Positions 57,673 through 64,000 of a stretch of DNA of 64,000 bases are shown here, one piece after another. The notes beneath the pieces were generated by a model that was given only the letters and a program-made list of their open reading frames with translations, had not been told where the DNA came from and made no database searches. The number at the start of each line of letters is the position of its first letter. Position 1 is the first letter of the stretch. The stretch is from GCA-2683135 sp964507445 (GTDB lineage: Bacteria > Planctomycetota > GCA-002687715), in NCBI GenBank assembly GCA_964507445.1, contig CAZDQF010000010.1, positions 1-64,000 on the forward strand, read 5' to 3'. The position numbers were made by a program, and so were the translations under genes.

Positions 57673-58356
57673 CTACTTCAATGCCGACCAGGAGTTTCCG
57701 TCGGTGGACGCCGCGCCCTGGGTGGCCATGGGCGACGTCATGTCGGGGCCCGTCAGGGCCGCCGCGAACTGCGGCGACCTGGCTCGGTCGTAGGCCACCA
57801 CGTCCATCTTGGTGGTGAGGATCTCACCCCGGTGATCGATGTAATAGGCCCGGTTCCCGGAGGCACCGGCCTGAATGGGAAATGCGTAGCACGCCCACGC
57901 GTACTCGCAGGCGTCCGCCGCCACGGCGGGGTCAGGTCCCCCGTTGGCGACCTCCGCCAGTCCCGCGAAAGTTGCGTCCGGCAGGTACATCAGGAAGTAG
58001 TACCCGGTCTTGGATGTGCGCCCCTGCGCGTCCACGGACTCGAACGGTGGGGCCAGGATCGGCGGGTCCATGGGCGCGGGCATGCCGGCGCCGCCGCGGA
58101 CGTTGAGCGCCACGCCACCGGCCATCTCGGCGTGGGTGCCGTACTCGCCGGCCCCGTCGGTGTCCGCATCCACCAACGACATGCCGCGAAACTGCGCCTG
58201 GGCCGTGGCCAGGTTACGCAGCGTGGTGACCGCGTTGTTCTGGTTGGCCGCCATCTTGGAGCTGAGCAAGCTCGGGATCGCCAGACTCGCGATGATCGCG
58301 AGAATGGCGACGACGATCATCAGCTCGATGAGGGTGAACCCTCCAACTCGAGACAT
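57673..58356 (-). CDS. Type IV pilin/major pseudopilin (paralogue 1)
   Basis: A 227-aa prepilin. A 6-residue leader ends in Gly before FTLIELMIVVAILAII (cleavage after Gly6, Glu5 of the mature protein present), the class for PilD-type peptidases. Mature region about 220 residues, with GEYGTHAEMAG and DPPILAPPFESVDA-like motifs shared with the next gene. It is probably the major or a minor subunit of a type II secretion or type IV pilus fibre. GAAGAGGG upstream of the ATG is the ribosome-binding site. Confidence 0.9.
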   Translation of the reverse strand: MSRVGGFTLIELMIVVAILAIIASLAIPSLLSSKMAANQNNAVTTLRNLATAQAQFRGMSLVDADTDGAGEYGTHAEMAGGVALNVRGGAGMPAPMDPPILAPPFESVDAQGRTSKTGYYFLMYLPDATFAGLAEVANGGPDPAVAADACEYAWACYAFPIQAGASGNRAYYIDHRGEILTTKMDVVAYDRARSPQFAAALTGPDMTSPMATQGAASTDGNSWSALK

Positions 58357-58468
58357 GAATCGAACCCTCTTCGAATCCAGGAGAAGACCGGTGCCGGCCC
58401 GTCACGATGACGGGCTGGCTGATCCGGGCACGTGAGCGTCGCGGGCCCGGACCATGAGCCACATCCGA

Positions 58469-59173
58469 TTACTGGACGGCGGTCCAGACGTTGCCGTCGG
58501 TGGCGGCCGGAGGGGCGTTGATGCCCAGCGGGTCGCCCATGGTGGCCGCGCCGGCGCCGAGGGCGGCGTCCCAGGTGGGCTGCGCGCCAGCCTGGCTGTA
58601 AGGCGCCGCGGTCATCTTGGTCTGGAGGATCTCACCGCGCTGGTTGACGAAGAACGCGCGGTTGCCGGTCGTACCGTCGTCCACCGGGAACGCGTAGCAG
58701 GACCAGAAGATCTCGCAGTTGTCCGCGTCCCAGGCGGCGTTGGCGCCGACGCCGCTAGCGGCCTCGGCGAGCCCCGCGCCGGTGACGTCGGGCAGGTAGA
58801 TCTGGAACAGGTAGCCAGACTTGTTGACGCGGCTGTTGGCGTCCACGTTCTGGAAGGTGGCGCCGAGGATCGGCGGGTCCAGGGCAGCGGCGGGGCCGTT
58901 GCCGCCGGCGCGGGTGTTGAGCGCGGCGACGCCCGACATCTCGGCGAAACCACCGTACTCGCCGGTGCCGTCGAGGTCGTCATCGATGGCGCCGGTGCTC
59001 TGGAACTGCGCCTGGGCGGAGACCAGGTTGCGCAGGGTGGCGATGGCGTTGGACTCGTTCGCCGCGAGGCGGGACGAGAGCAGGTTGGGGACCGCGATGG
59101 CGGCGATGATGGCGATGATCGCGACGACGATCATCAGCTCGATGAGGGTGAAGCCCTGTTGCTTCCTGTTCAT
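58469..59173 (-). CDS. Type IV pilin/major pseudopilin (paralogue 2)
   Basis: A 234-aa prepilin starting at ATG 59173: leader MNRKQQG, cleavage after Gly7, mature FTLIELMIVVAIIAII with Glu5. It is homologous along its length to the gene at 57673 (GEYGGFAEMSG versus GEYGTHAEMAG, LDPPILGATFQNVDA versus MDPPILAPPFESVDA), indicating tandem duplication. Both have a Cys pair-containing C-terminal domain (CEIFWSCYAFP here, CEYAWACYAFP in the other). The operon with PilC and PilT suggests a retractable fibre. Confidence 0.92.
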   Translation of the reverse strand: MNRKQQGFTLIELMIVVAIIAIIAAIAVPNLLSSRLAANESNAIATLRNLVSAQAQFQSTGAIDDDLDGTGEYGGFAEMSGVAALNTRAGGNGPAAALDPPILGATFQNVDANSRVNKSGYLFQIYLPDVTGAGLAEAASGVGANAAWDADNCEIFWSCYAFPVDDGTTGNRAFFVNQRGEILQTKMTAAPYSQAGAQPTWDAALGAGAATMGDPLGINAPPAATDGNVWTAVQ

Positions 59174-59252
59174 CTGCTTCGGTACTCCTGGAACTTCGCT
59201 TCCTATGGCCAAAGAGGGTTGATCCTCGAACCGTGGATCAAGCGTCCTCGCC

Positions 59253-59876
59253 CTAACGGCCAGACGGCGTGATGCCCGTCGCAGCCGCGTCGAGGCCAGG
59301 ACTCCTCCCGATCCCCTGCAGCCGTTGGACACGCTGTCTAAGCCTGCGAGGATGTGGGCTCATGGAATCCTCTTCGGCCAGTCGGTCGATCTCACCTAAC
59401 GCGGCATTCCATGAACGTTTCTGCATCAGCAGGACGGCCCGCAGGTGATGAGTCCTGGCGGACTCCCCGTACGCACTCGTCGCCTCCTCCAGGTCACGAC
59501 GGGCTCGGTCTGATCGCCCCTGCAAGCGCCGGATGTCCGCCATGGCGACCAGCACCTCCAGGGTCTGCTCGTCACCGTCGCACAACGGCAGGGCCGCCTC
59601 GTAGGCCGCCAGCGCCGCGGCCCGGTCTCCCGTTCGTTGCTCCAGCCACGCCTGCAGCAGCGGGACCCGAGGGTCCGTCGGGAAGCGCTCGTGCATGCGA
59701 TCGAGCAGGGCGCGGGCGTCCTCCAACTCCCCCTCTCCGGCCATGCCCCAGAAGGCGGTGACGTCGCCGTCGAAGCCCAGGTCCGGCTCGTGCAAGCAGA
59801 GGAGATGGACCAGCGCACCCGCCCCGAGGGCCAGATAGAGAGCAACGCGGAACCGGAACGCTCTTCCCTTCGCCAT
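59253..59876 (-). CDS. TPR-containing membrane-anchored protein
   Basis: A 207-aa protein with an N-terminal membrane helix (about 10-26) and three or four tetratricopeptide-like repeats (about 50-185, GDRAAALAAYEAALPLC). It lies 7 nt downstream of the PilC stop and is part of the pilus operon. TPR proteins of this kind act as pilotins or assembly factors. No further function is visible. Confidence 0.75.
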   Translation of the reverse strand: MAKGRAFRFRVALYLALGAGALVHLLCLHEPDLGFDGDVTAFWGMAGEGELEDARALLDRMHERFPTDPRVPLLQAWLEQRTGDRAAALAAYEAALPLCDGDEQTLEVLVAMADIRRLQGRSDRARRDLEEATSAYGESARTHHLRAVLLMQKRSWNAALGEIDRLAEEDSMSPHPRRLRQRVQRLQGIGRSPGLDAAATGITPSGR

Positions 59877-59883
59877 GGTCCGC

Positions 59884-61095
59884 CTACTTGGGAGTCAGGG
59901 CTTCCTGCAGCTTCATGATGGGCAGGAACACCGCCATCACGATGCCGCCCACGAGGACACCCATGACCGCGATCAGCAGCGGCTCGATGAGGGAGGTGAG
60001 CCCCTTCACCTCTGCCTCCACCTGCTGGTCGTAGAACTCGGAGATCTTGCCCAGCAAGGCCTCGAGGGCGCCGGACCGTTCGCCGATGCCGATCATGCGC
60101 ACCACCATGGGCGGGAACACGGGCTCCTTGCTCAGGGGCCCCGCCAGGGTGTCCCCCTGACGGACGCTGTCCATGGCGTTGCTCACGGCTGAGTGGATCA
60201 CCGTGTTGCCAGCGGTCTCCGCGACGATCTCGAGGGACCCGAGGATCGGGACGCCGCTCTTGATCATGGTGGAGAAGGTGCGGCTGAACCGGGAGAGCGC
60301 GACCTTGCGGAACAGCGGCCCGAACACCGGCATGGTGAGCACCGCCCGGTCCCAGATTCGCCGCCCCCGCGGGGTCCGCTTCCAGAATGAGAACGTGGCC
60401 CAGAGTCCGGCCATGCCCGCCAGGGTCATCATCACGTTGGACTTCATCCAAAGCGACGTGTTCATGACCGTCTGGGTGATCCCCGGGAGCTCCACGCCGA
60501 GGCCGTCGAAGATCTCCTTGAACTTCGGCACGATGACGATCATGAGGAAGCCCGTGATCGCGAACACGAGCACCATGCTCACCACCGGGTAGGTCATGGC
60601 CGCCTTGATCTCTCGCCGCAGCCTCGCGGAGGCCTCAAGGTAGTCAGCGAGCCGCCCCAGGATCTCGTCCAGCTGACCGGACGCCTCGCCGGCGCGGACC
60701 ATGCTCACGTAGATGCTGGAGAAGATCTTGGGATAGCGGGACATGGCCTGGGACAGGTCCGACCCTGAGCGGATCTCCCCGATGACCGACGCCAGCGCCC
60801 CCTTGAGGGCCTTGCTCTCGGCCTGCTCGCAGAGGATCTCCAGGCTCTCGAGCAGCGGGATACCGGCGGAGACCATGGTCGCGAGCTGTCGCGTGAACAG
60901 CTCCAGCTCGCCCTTCTTCGGCCTGGGCGCGGCGAAGCCGCGCATCTTGCCGCCCTCCCGCACCTCCGCCACATCCATCAGCTGGAGGTTCTTGCGCCGC
61001 ACATTCTCCGTGGCTTCCAACTGACTCGCCGCCTCGACGGTGCCGGTGATGGTCTTGCCGCTGGAGTCCTTGGCCTTGTACTTGAACGTGGACAT
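59884..61095 (-). CDS. pilC: Type II secretion/type IV pilus inner-membrane platform protein
   Basis: A 403-aa GspF/PilC-family protein. The N-terminal KYKAKDSSGKTITGTVEA segment, two T2SF domains (about 70-195 and 270-395) and three membrane helices (about 170, 220 and 375) match the family. The repeats carry LARQLATMVSAGIPLLESLE-like FTRQLATMVSAGIPLLESL and FSRTFSTMIKSGVPILGSL. It anchors the motor ATPase to the fibre. It lies 21 nt after pilT, same strand. Confidence 0.93.
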   Translation of the reverse strand: MSTFKYKAKDSSGKTITGTVEAASQLEATENVRRKNLQLMDVAEVREGGKMRGFAAPRPKKGELELFTRQLATMVSAGIPLLESLEILCEQAESKALKGALASVIGEIRSGSDLSQAMSRYPKIFSSIYVSMVRAGEASGQLDEILGRLADYLEASARLRREIKAAMTYPVVSMVLVFAITGFLMIVIVPKFKEIFDGLGVELPGITQTVMNTSLWMKSNVMMTLAGMAGLWATFSFWKRTPRGRRIWDRAVLTMPVFGPLFRKVALSRFSRTFSTMIKSGVPILGSLEIVAETAGNTVIHSAVSNAMDSVRQGDTLAGPLSKEPVFPPMVVRMIGIGERSGALEALLGKISEFYDQQVEAEVKGLTSLIEPLLIAVMGVLVGGIVMAVFLPIMKLQEALTPK

Positions 61096-61116
61096 CCGCC
61101 TGCCTCCCGATCCGCC

Positions 61117-62199
61117 CTACCGTCTGGACCCCACGAGGCCGCCGTTCATCAAGCGCATGAGGTCGTCCTTGTCGGTGGATCGGTTCAGCGCCTCTTCCAT
61201 GGTGATGACGCGCCGCTCGTAGAGCTCCAGCAGCGACGCGTTCATGGTCTTCATGCCGTCCTTGCCGCCGGTCTGGATCTGCGAGTAGATCTGGTGCGCC
61301 TTGTTCTCCCGGATCAGCGCCCTGATGGCGGTGTTTGCGATCATCACCTCGGCAGCCATGACCCGCCCGGAGCCGGAAGAATGGGGCAGCAGCTGCTGGC
61401 TGAAGACGCCCTGCAGCGTGAAGGAGAGCTGCGTCCGGATCTGCTGCTGCTGGTAGGCCGGGAACACGTCGACGATGCGGTTGATGGTCTGGACGGCGTC
61501 CGAGGTGTGGAGCGTGGCGAAGGTCAGGTGCCCGGTCTCCGCAAGGGTGAGGGCGGCCTCGATGGTCTCCAGGTCTCGCATCTCGCCGATGAGGACCACG
61601 TCCGGGTCCTGCCTCAACACCGAACGCAGGGCGTGCTTGAACTGGACCGTGTCCGAGCCCACCTCGCGCTGATTGAACAGGCAGCGCTTGTTGCGATGGA
61701 GAAACTCGATGGGGTCCTCGATGGTGACGATGTGATCGTCCCGGGTCTGGTTGATGTGATCCACCATGGAGGCCAGGGTGGTGCTCTTGCCCGACCCGGT
61801 GGCGCCGGTCACGAGGATCAGGCCCTTGGGCAGCTCGCAGAGGCGCGTGCAGACGTCCTCCGGGAGCCCGAGCTCGGCGAAGCCCTTGACCTCGAAGGGG
61901 ATCAGCCTGAACACGGCGGCCACCGTGCCCCGCTGCTGGAACACGTTGGTCCGGAAGCGCCCCAACCCCTGGACACCGAAGCTGAGGTCCAGCTCCAGGT
62001 GCTCCTCGAACGCGGCGATCTGGTCGTTGGAGAGGATGGAATAGACGAGCTTCTTGGTCTCGTCGTGGGGCATGGACTCCGGCGCAACGTCGACGAGCTT
62101 GCCGTGGACGCGGATCTTGGGCGGACTACCAGCCGAAATGTGGAGATCAGATCCTCCACGGGAGACCAGGGTCTCCAGTAACTCCTCAAGCGTCACCAT
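61117..62199 (-). CDS. pilT: Twitching motility ATPase PilT
   Basis: A 360-aa hexameric ATPase that retracts type IV pili. N-terminal PAS-like part, Walker A GATGSGKST, Asp box (IVTIEDPIEF), Walker B (VLIGEMRD) and His box (HLTFATLHTSDAV) are all present, with the C-terminal PilT-typical AIRALIRENKAHQI region. GGAAGG precedes the ATG. Followed by pilC, a TPR gene and two pilin genes. No PilB extension ATPase is seen in this window. Confidence 0.95.
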   Translation of the reverse strand: MVTLEELLETLVSRGGSDLHISAGSPPKIRVHGKLVDVAPESMPHDETKKLVYSILSNDQIAAFEEHLELDLSFGVQGLGRFRTNVFQQRGTVAAVFRLIPFEVKGFAELGLPEDVCTRLCELPKGLILVTGATGSGKSTTLASMVDHINQTRDDHIVTIEDPIEFLHRNKRCLFNQREVGSDTVQFKHALRSVLRQDPDVVLIGEMRDLETIEAALTLAETGHLTFATLHTSDAVQTINRIVDVFPAYQQQQIRTQLSFTLQGVFSQQLLPHSSGSGRVMAAEVMIANTAIRALIRENKAHQIYSQIQTGGKDGMKTMNASLLELYERRVITMEEALNRSTDKDDLMRLMNGGLVGSRR

Positions 62200-62294
62200 G
62201 GGCTTCCTTCCTCGCGGGCGGGGAGACGAAAGACGTCCCTCGTCGGAAGCTATCGGCCGTTTGGGGGCTCAATCCGAAGCGCCGGAGAGCCAGG

Positions 62295-62324
62295 ACGCCT
62301 CCGGGTATCGCTCCCCGGAGGCGT
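62295..62324 (-). terminator. Stem-loop downstream of EF-G-like gene
   Basis: An 11-bp perfect stem (ACGCCTCCGGG, 62295-62305, with 62314-62324) and an 8-nt loop lie 30 nt beyond the minus-strand stop at 62354. No U-tract follows on the minus strand, so it may be Rho-assisted or a 3'-end stabiliser. Confidence 0.5.
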
Positions 62325-62353
62325 GAAAGGTGCGCGCGAGCGCGGGTTCGGGA

Positions 62354-64000
62354 TCAGTCGTCGTCAGTGGACGGCTTGAACGCCGACACCAGCTCGCTCT
62401 GGATGTTGCCCGGGACCGCCTCGTAGTGGCTGGGCTCCATGGTGAAAGAACCCTCGCCGGAGGTGATGGAGGTGAGCGCCCGGGAGTACTCCGCCGCCTC
62501 GGCCAGGGGCATCTCGGCGCGGATGATCTGGTCGTCCCCAGCCTGGTCCATGCCCTGGATGCGCCCGCGGCGGGTGTTCAGGTCGCCGGACACGTCACCC
62601 ATGTACTGGCCGGGGATGCTGATCTCGAGCTTGACGATGGGCTCCAGGATGGTGGGGCGAGCCGACTTCACGGCCTCCGCAAAGGCGCGGCCCCCGGCCA
62701 TCTTGAACGCCGCCTCCGAAGAGTCCACATCGTGGTACTTGCCGTCCGTGACCTTCACGGTGACGTTCTCCATGGGGTAGCCGGCAATGATGCCGCCCAC
62801 CATCTTCTCCCGCACGCCCTTCTCGATGGCCGGCTCGAAGTTCCTCGGGATGGAGCCGCCGAAGATCGCCCACTCGTAAGTGAGGCCGGTGTCGGGCTCG
62901 CCCGCCGCCACCTCCAGGTACACCTCAGCGAACTGCCCACGGCCACCGGACTGCTTCTTGTGGCGGTAATGGCCCTTGGCGGACGCCGTGACGCACTCCT
63001 TGTAGGGCACCTTGGGCTTCTGCGTCGTGACGTCGATGCCCATGCGATCCTTGAGACGGCGCAGCACCAGATCCAGGTGCAGCTGGCTCATGCCGGAGAT
63101 GCAGTGCTCGTGGGTCGCCATCTCCCGGTAGCTGTCAAAGGAGAAGGACTCCTCCGCCAGCTTGCCCAGGCCCTCGGCGATCTTGGCCTCCTCGCCGCGC
63201 TTCTCAGGGAACACGGCCAGGCTGTACATGGGCTTGGGACCTTCGATGAGCTTGACCATGCGGTCCTCGTCGCTGGCCGCCAGGGTGTCCCCCACCCGCA
63301 GGCTGTCGACCTTCAGGAGGACGATGAGATCACCGGGGATCGCCGCATCCATCTCCTTCTGGTCCTTGCCGTGCATGTAGAGAATGTGCCCCGCCTTCTC
63401 CTTCTTGGAGACGCGGATGTTGACGAACTGATCGCCGGACTTGACCGAGCCGCGTAGGACGCGGAGATAGCCGATCTTGCCCACGTGCTTGTCCACCTGG
63501 ACCTTCCACACGAGGCCGACGAACGGCGCGTCCTGATCGGCGCCGCACTCCTCCGCGTCGCCATCGGACTTGACCAGCTCCCGAGGCGCACCCGTGGGGT
63601 TGGGGCCGAGCTCCGCGATCAGGTCCAGTACCGTGTCCAGGCCCGATTCGTCCTGCGAGCTGGTGAAGATCACCGGCACCACGGTGCTCGTAGCCAGCGC
63701 CGGCCTCGCCACCCCGTCCAGCTCCTCGGCGGAGATCTCCTCCCCCTCCAGGTACCGCTCCATGAGGGCCTCGTCGGCCTCCACGACGGCCTCGGTCCAC
63801 GCCTCGGAGAAGTCTCCGACCTCTTCCGGAGCGCGCCACGGGATGCAACGATCGCCGAACTGCGCGCGGATCTCCTCGAGCACCTCACCGAGCTTGCCGC
63901 CCGCCAGGTCACACTTGGTCACCACGATGGCACGGGCCCGTTGTTTGCCGGCGCCGAGCGCCCAGGTGCGCTTGGTGTTGACCTGGATCCCGGCGGTGGC
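62354..64000 (-). CDS. EF-G-like translational GTPase (FusA2 type), partial
   Basis: C-terminal about 549 aa of an EF-G-like factor; the N-terminus with G1-G3 lies beyond the window, because the frame stays open to 64000 (ATAGIQVNTKRTW…). G4 is TKCD instead of the usual NKxD. Domain IV has HYRHKKQSGGRGQFAEVYL, then PRNFEPAIEKGVREKM and the domain V end EAVPGNIQSELVSAFKP. The KKQSGGRGQF segment is of the EF-G-2/FusA2 type and differs from main EF-G. Probably an auxiliary translation GTPase; canonical fusA is expected elsewhere. Confidence 0.88.
   Translation of the reverse strand, partial: ATAGIQVNTKRTWALGAGKQRARAIVVTKCDLAGGKLGEVLEEIRAQFGDRCIPWRAPEEVGDFSEAWTEAVVEADEALMERYLEGEEISAEELDGVARPALATSTVVPVIFTSSQDESGLDTVLDLIAELGPNPTGAPRELVKSDGDAEECGADQDAPFVGLVWKVQVDKHVGKIGYLRVLRGSVKSGDQFVNIRVSKKEKAGHILYMHGKDQKEMDAAIPGDLIVLLKVDSLRVGDTLAASDEDRMVKLIEGPKPMYSLAVFPEKRGEEAKIAEGLGKLAEESFSFDSYREMATHEHCISGMSQLHLDLVLRRLKDRMGIDVTTQKPKVPYKECVTASAKGHYRHKKQSGGRGQFAEVYLEVAAGEPDTGLTYEWAIFGGSIPRNFEPAIEKGVREKMVGGIIAGYPMENVTVKVTDGKYHDVDSSEAAFKMAGGRAFAEAVKSARPTILEPIVKLEISIPGQYMGDVSGDLNTRRGRIQGMDQAGDDQIIRAEMPLAEAAEYSRALTSITSGEGSFTMEPSHYEAVPGNIQSELVSAFKPSTDDD

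Overview
The window is a GC-rich chromosomal segment, tightly packed with bacterial genes, most likely from an uncultivated planctomycete (Planctomycetota). The clues are gene families rather than any marker gene: a PVC-type dehydrogenase/HEAT/haem c/DUF1080 fusion, two DUF1570-type metallopeptidases, three Hanks-type Ser/Thr kinases (one overlapping an ECF sigma factor, one fused to a formylglycine-generating-enzyme-like domain), secreted beta-rich proteins, and a type II secretion/type IV pilus operon with two paralogous pilins. The sequence looks like a draft or metagenome assembly. It opens in an artificial G tract and has two 10-N joins (11853-11862 in etfA, 42718-42727 in gltX), and at both joins the flanks repeat the same coding stretch in degraded form. 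There are no rRNAs, CRISPR arrays or insertion sequences.

Layout. 1-489: G-tract artefact, then the start of a truncated Gly-rich exported protein. 616-9651: msbA-like exporter, then rph-rdgB-lepA-lepB-lepB-lptB, close or overlapping. 9778-12763: HD-GYP response regulator and etfBA. 12859-17416: two HEGTH metallopeptidases with a small membrane protein between them. 17443-20625 (minus): ptsN-like, prfB (programmed +1 frameshift) and purH. 20665-24974 (minus): PVC dehydrogenase fusion and a double-UspA protein. 25004-27348: divergent kbl and SDR-type threonine dehydrogenase, which together turn threonine into glycine and acetyl-CoA. 27353-31345: a 1330-aa protein with a voltage-sensor-like domain. 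31373-37863 (minus): cyclophilin fusion, S41 lipoprotein protease, kinase-FGE, methyltransferase. 38066-42461: divergent secreted proteins, one a lectin/arylsulfotransferase-like fusion. 42511-44236 (minus): gltX followed by its cognate tRNA-Glu. 44299-45818: a Bcp-type peroxiredoxin whose catalytic Cys codon is UGA, overlapping a Tat-exported agmatine deiminase-like lipoprotein. 45825-49484: kinase, tRNA-Cys, DUF3108 protein, ETF:quinone oxidoreductase (the likely electron acceptor for EtfAB). 49497-55102 (minus): kinase-TPR, ECF sigma, secreted protein, class V aminotransferase. 55123-62199 (minus): HEAT protein and pilus/secretion genes (two pilins, TPR protein, PilC/GspF, PilT). 62354-64000: EF-G-like GTPase running off the window.

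The strongest unusual signal is the peroxiredoxin at 44299-44736. An in-frame UGA sits exactly at the peroxidatic position of the TPG(C)T motif. It is followed, at the spacing expected of a bacterial SECIS, by a perfect 7-bp hairpin with G at the second loop position. Other unusual items are twin signal peptidases with large insertions inside the catalytic fold, the pore-less voltage-sensor protein, a synthetase-tRNA operon, and a repeated 'TANNNT-N6-start codon' arrangement that suggests leaderless transcripts.
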